A stretch of 64,000 nucleotides of DNA. It comes from Acetivibrio ethanolgignens. Lineage in GTDB: Bacteria; Bacillota; Clostridia; Lachnospirales; Lachnospiraceae. Position numbers and translations under genes: made by a program. Below, one piece after another: positions 61,631 to 64,000 of the stretch. The stretch spans positions 59,584 to 123,583 of the forward strand of contig NZ_LNAM01000112.1 of assembly GCF_001461035.1 (NCBI RefSeq), in the 5' to 3' direction. Numbering within the stretch: position 1 is the first letter of the stretch; every line of letters begins with the position of its first letter. The notes under the pieces are model-generated. The model saw nothing but the letters and a program-made list of their open reading frames with translations, did no database searches and was not told where the DNA came from.

Positions 61631-62578
61631 ATGCGATTTTTAAGTGATTTGAGAGAGGGAGATATGGTTTCGGAAACCTATCTGTGCAAGACAAAAAATG
61701 TGCAGAAAACCAAGATGGGAAAGAGCTATTATTCCCTTCTTTTACAGGATAAAAGTGGAACTGTGGATGCAAAGGTGTGGGAGCTTACGAATGCAATCGA
61801 GCATTTTGAGCAGATGGATTATATTCATGTGGAAGGTCAGGTGACCAGCTTCCAGGGGGCATTGCAGATGAATATCCGCAGAATCCGGGTGGCCCAGGAG
61901 GGAGAGTTTGACCCGGCAGATTATATGCCGACCTCCAAGTATGATATTGAGGAAATGTACCGGGAGCTTATGGGATATTTATCAACAGTGCAGGAGCCAC
62001 ATTTAAAACGGTTGATTGACGGCTATTTCGTAGATAACAAGGAATTTATCAGGGTATTTAAGAAACACTCAGCAGCAAAAAGTGTACACCACGGTTTTAT
62101 TGGCGGACTTTTGGAGCATACTTTGAGTGTTGTGCGATTCTGTAACTATATGGCAGGAGCTTACACAATATTAAATCGTGATTTACTTTTGACGGCTGCA
62201 GCCTTTCATGATATAGGAAAGGTCTGGGAAATCTCAGATTTCCCAGAAAATGATTATACCGACGATGGGCAGCTTTTAGGACATATTTTCCTGGGAGCGG
62301 AGTTAATCGGTAATGCAGTCCGGGCGATACCAGGTTTTCCGAAAAAGCTGGCTTCAGAACTTCGCCATTGTATCTTAGCCCATCATGGTGAGCTGGAGTA
62401 CGGTTCTCCAAAGAAACCGGCAATTGCTGAGGCACTGGCCCTTAATTTCGCTGATAGTGCCGATGCCAAGATGCAGACTCTGCTAGAGATATTTGAATCA
62501 GGTGAAAATCAGAATAATAATGACTGGCTGGGCTATAACCGGCTGTTTGAGTCCAATATCAGAAGGACAAGTATTTGA
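61631..62578 (+). CDS. yhaM: 3'-5' exoribonuclease YhaM
   Basis: 315 residues. N-terminal OB-fold (about 1-95, 'YYSLLLQDKSGTVDAKVWEL'), then HD domain with 'HHGFIGGLLEHTLSVVRFCN', 'AAAFHDIGKVWE', 'HCILAHHGELEYGS'. Metal-dependent exonuclease acting on RNA and single-stranded DNA. Follows the kinase by 11 bp. Confidence 0.9.
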   Translation: MRFLSDLREGDMVSETYLCKTKNVQKTKMGKSYYSLLLQDKSGTVDAKVWELTNAIEHFEQMDYIHVEGQVTSFQGALQMNIRRIRVAQEGEFDPADYMPTSKYDIEEMYRELMGYLSTVQEPHLKRLIDGYFVDNKEFIRVFKKHSAAKSVHHGFIGGLLEHTLSVVRFCNYMAGAYTILNRDLLLTAAAFHDIGKVWEISDFPENDYTDDGQLLGHIFLGAELIGNAVRAIPGFPKKLASELRHCILAHHGELEYGSPKKPAIAEALALNFADSADAKMQTLLEIFESGENQNNNDWLGYNRLFESNIRRTSI

Positions 62579-62594
62579 AAAGGGATCAGAAAAT

Positions 62595-64000
62595 ATGCAT
62601 AAAATTGAGAAGAATGATGAGCTGGAACTAATCATTGAAGATATTACTGCCGAGGGTGAGGGTGTCGGACGTGCTGATGGCCTGGCTCTCTTTGTAAAGG
62701 ATGCGATTACCGGTGACCGGGTGCGGGTCAAGGTAATGAAGATGAAGAAAAGCTATGGCTATGCCAGACTTTTAGAAATCCTGGAGCCATCTCCTGCCCG
62801 GGCAGAGCCAGTGTGCCCGGTTGCCCGTCAATGCGGCGGCTGCCAGCTGCAGCATATGAAGTATGAGGAGCAGCTAAAATATAAAGAAAACAAGGTGCGA
62901 GGCTGTCTTGAACGAATCGGCGGTATTCATCTGCCAGAGGCAGTCTTTGAACCGATTATTGGTATGGAGGAGCCTTTTTATTATCGGAATAAGGCTCAGT
63001 TTCCGGTAGGACGGAATAAGGAAGGACATCTGGTGACGGGCTTTTATGCAAGCAGAACTCATTCGATTATAGATACCTCCCACTGCTATATCCAGGCAAA
63101 GGCAAACGAACAGCTTTTAAACGAGGTATGGGCCTTTTTGGAGGAGGAGCACATCGAGCCTTATAATGAAGAGACACATCAGGGGCTGGTTCGTCATATC
63201 CTGACTCGGGTAGGCTTTGTTACCGGTGAAATCATGGTTTGCCTGATTATAAATGGAGAAGAGCTGCCGGCCTCTGAAAAATTGGTGGAGCGGCTGAAAA
63301 AAATAGAAGGCATGACAAGCATCTGTCTGAATATCAATAGAGAAAAAACCAACGTAATTCTTGGCAATCAGGTAAAGGTGCTCTGGGGGCAGGGCTATAT
63401 CACTGATTACATCGGTGATATCAAATACCAGATTTCCCCACTTTCCTTCTACCAAGTAAATCCTGTCCAGACCCGCCATCTCTATGAAACAGCTCTGGAA
63501 TATGCCGGGCTGACAGGTAACGAGGTAGTCTGGGACCTCTACTGCGGCATCGGAACGATTTCTCTTTTCCTTGCCCAGCGGGCAAAGCAGGTCTACGGCG
63601 TGGAAATCGTCCCACAGGCCATCGCGGATGCGAAAAAGAATGCTGAAATTAATAGCATTGAAAATGTGGAATTCTTTGTCGGGGCTGCTGAGGAGGTACT
63701 TCCTCAGAAATACGCCCAAAGCAATGGTGCTATGCGTGCCCAGGTCATTGTCGTTGACCCACCGCGGAAGGGCTGCGATGAAAAGCTCCTGGAAACCATT
63801 GTGCAGATGGAGCCGGAGCGAGTGATCTATGTCAGCTGCGACCCAGCTACCCTGGCTAGGGACTTGAAGTATCTGACAGAGCAGGGGTATGAGGTGAAAC
63901 GGGTGAGACCGTGCGATATGTTTGGAAATAGTGTGCATGTCGAGACATGCGTCCTTTTAACCCACAAAAAATGTGATGACTTTAGTGTTAAGATAGAAGT
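62595..64000 (+). CDS. rlmD: RNA (uracil-C5)-methyltransferase, RlmD/RlmCD type, 3' end outside window
   Basis: The frame is open to base 64000 (468 codons). N-terminal TRAM domain ('EIIEDITAEGEGVGR' region), iron-sulfur ligands in 'CPVARQCGGCQLQ', SAM motif 'VVWDLYCGIGTISLF', 'IVVDPPRKGC' and catalytic Cys in 'YVSCDPATLARD'. Makes 5-methyluridine in 23S rRNA. Proteins of this family usually end soon after the 'HVET' motif; here the frame continues at least 16 residues more, so a C-terminal extension is likely. Confidence 0.9.
   Translation, partial: MHKIEKNDELELIIEDITAEGEGVGRADGLALFVKDAITGDRVRVKVMKMKKSYGYARLLEILEPSPARAEPVCPVARQCGGCQLQHMKYEEQLKYKENKVRGCLERIGGIHLPEAVFEPIIGMEEPFYYRNKAQFPVGRNKEGHLVTGFYASRTHSIIDTSHCYIQAKANEQLLNEVWAFLEEEHIEPYNEETHQGLVRHILTRVGFVTGEIMVCLIINGEELPASEKLVERLKKIEGMTSICLNINREKTNVILGNQVKVLWGQGYITDYIGDIKYQISPLSFYQVNPVQTRHLYETALEYAGLTGNEVVWDLYCGIGTISLFLAQRAKQVYGVEIVPQAIADAKKNAEINSIENVEFFVGAAEEVLPQKYAQSNGAMRAQVIVVDPPRKGCDEKLLETIVQMEPERVIYVSCDPATLARDLKYLTEQGYEVKRVRPCDMFGNSVHVETCVLLTHKKCDDFSVKIE

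Noticed and set aside
63117..63938. Minus-strand ORF over the RlmD-type gene
   Set aside because: It is antisense to the conserved methyltransferase motifs and shows no domain of its own.
1..64000. CRISPR array, tRNA or rRNA genes
   Set aside because: No regular spacer-repeat series, and no T-loop GGTTCGANTCC with matching acceptor ends, was found by eye on either strand.

Overview
The window looks like a chromosomal segment of an anaerobic low-GC Gram-positive gut bacterium, most likely a member of the Lachnospiraceae (Clostridium cluster XIVa). This rests on the long L17 form, the rplQ-ecfA-ecfA-ecfT-truA-rplM-rpsI gene order, the rubredoxin and hemerythrin proteins, strong AGGAGG ribosome binding sites and the overall codon use. 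I do not assign a genus.

Layout. 1-2.8 kb: 3' part of a multicopper oxidase gene. 2.9-10.4 kb: a five-gene oligopeptide-type ABC importer operon. One permease carries a complete seven-bladed RCC1-type propeller in its outer loop, and one ATPase carries a long coiled-coil insert. 10.4-24.8 kb: the alpha ribosomal operon (rpmJ, rpsM, rpsK, rpsD, rpoA, rplQ), then ecfA1-ecfA2-ecfT-truA and rplM-rpsI. This conserved string is interrupted twice. A DJ-1-like gene and a small convergent type I toxin-antitoxin-like locus lie between rplQ and ecfA1. A four-gene MFS / TIM-barrel / LicA-like kinase / BCCT transporter operon lies between truA and rplM.

24.8-35.9 kb is an accessory island just downstream of rpsI, with many broken pieces. 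It holds two integrase fragments, 11-bp arm-type repeats at both ends, two XRE-type regulators each next to its own operator set and a paralogous micro-ORF, an excisionase-like gene, a group II intron tail, HicAB, an AlwI-like type IIS restriction-modification pair (M with two methylase domains plus R), an IS remnant and a DUF1848 gene followed by a Gly/Asn-rich micro-ORF.

36-49.7 kb: MgtE, a CvrA-type antiporter, a double hemerythrin, an M20 hydrolase, a complete Bce-type peptide-sensing and detoxification module (RR-HK-ABC) with a recognisable operator, MATE, a flavin reductase-rubredoxin fusion, a transaldolase-like aldolase, and a diguanylate cyclase. The cyclase promoter has perfect -35 and -10 boxes separated by a 17-bp spacer containing 11 consecutive G, a strong candidate phase-variable switch. 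49.8-64 kb: a PucR/CdaR-type regulator, ftsE-ftsX-PcsB/EnvC-like hydrolase-CtpA protease (division and wall turnover), a catalytically dead HtrA-like protein, mutS2, a PhoB/PhoR-type two-component system, yhaM and the 5' part of an RlmD-type methyltransferase. Between ctpA and the HtrA-like gene lie two very large imperfect palindromes (about 270 and 300 bp) that no gene explains.

All calls are made by reading the sequence and recalling families; no database search was run.
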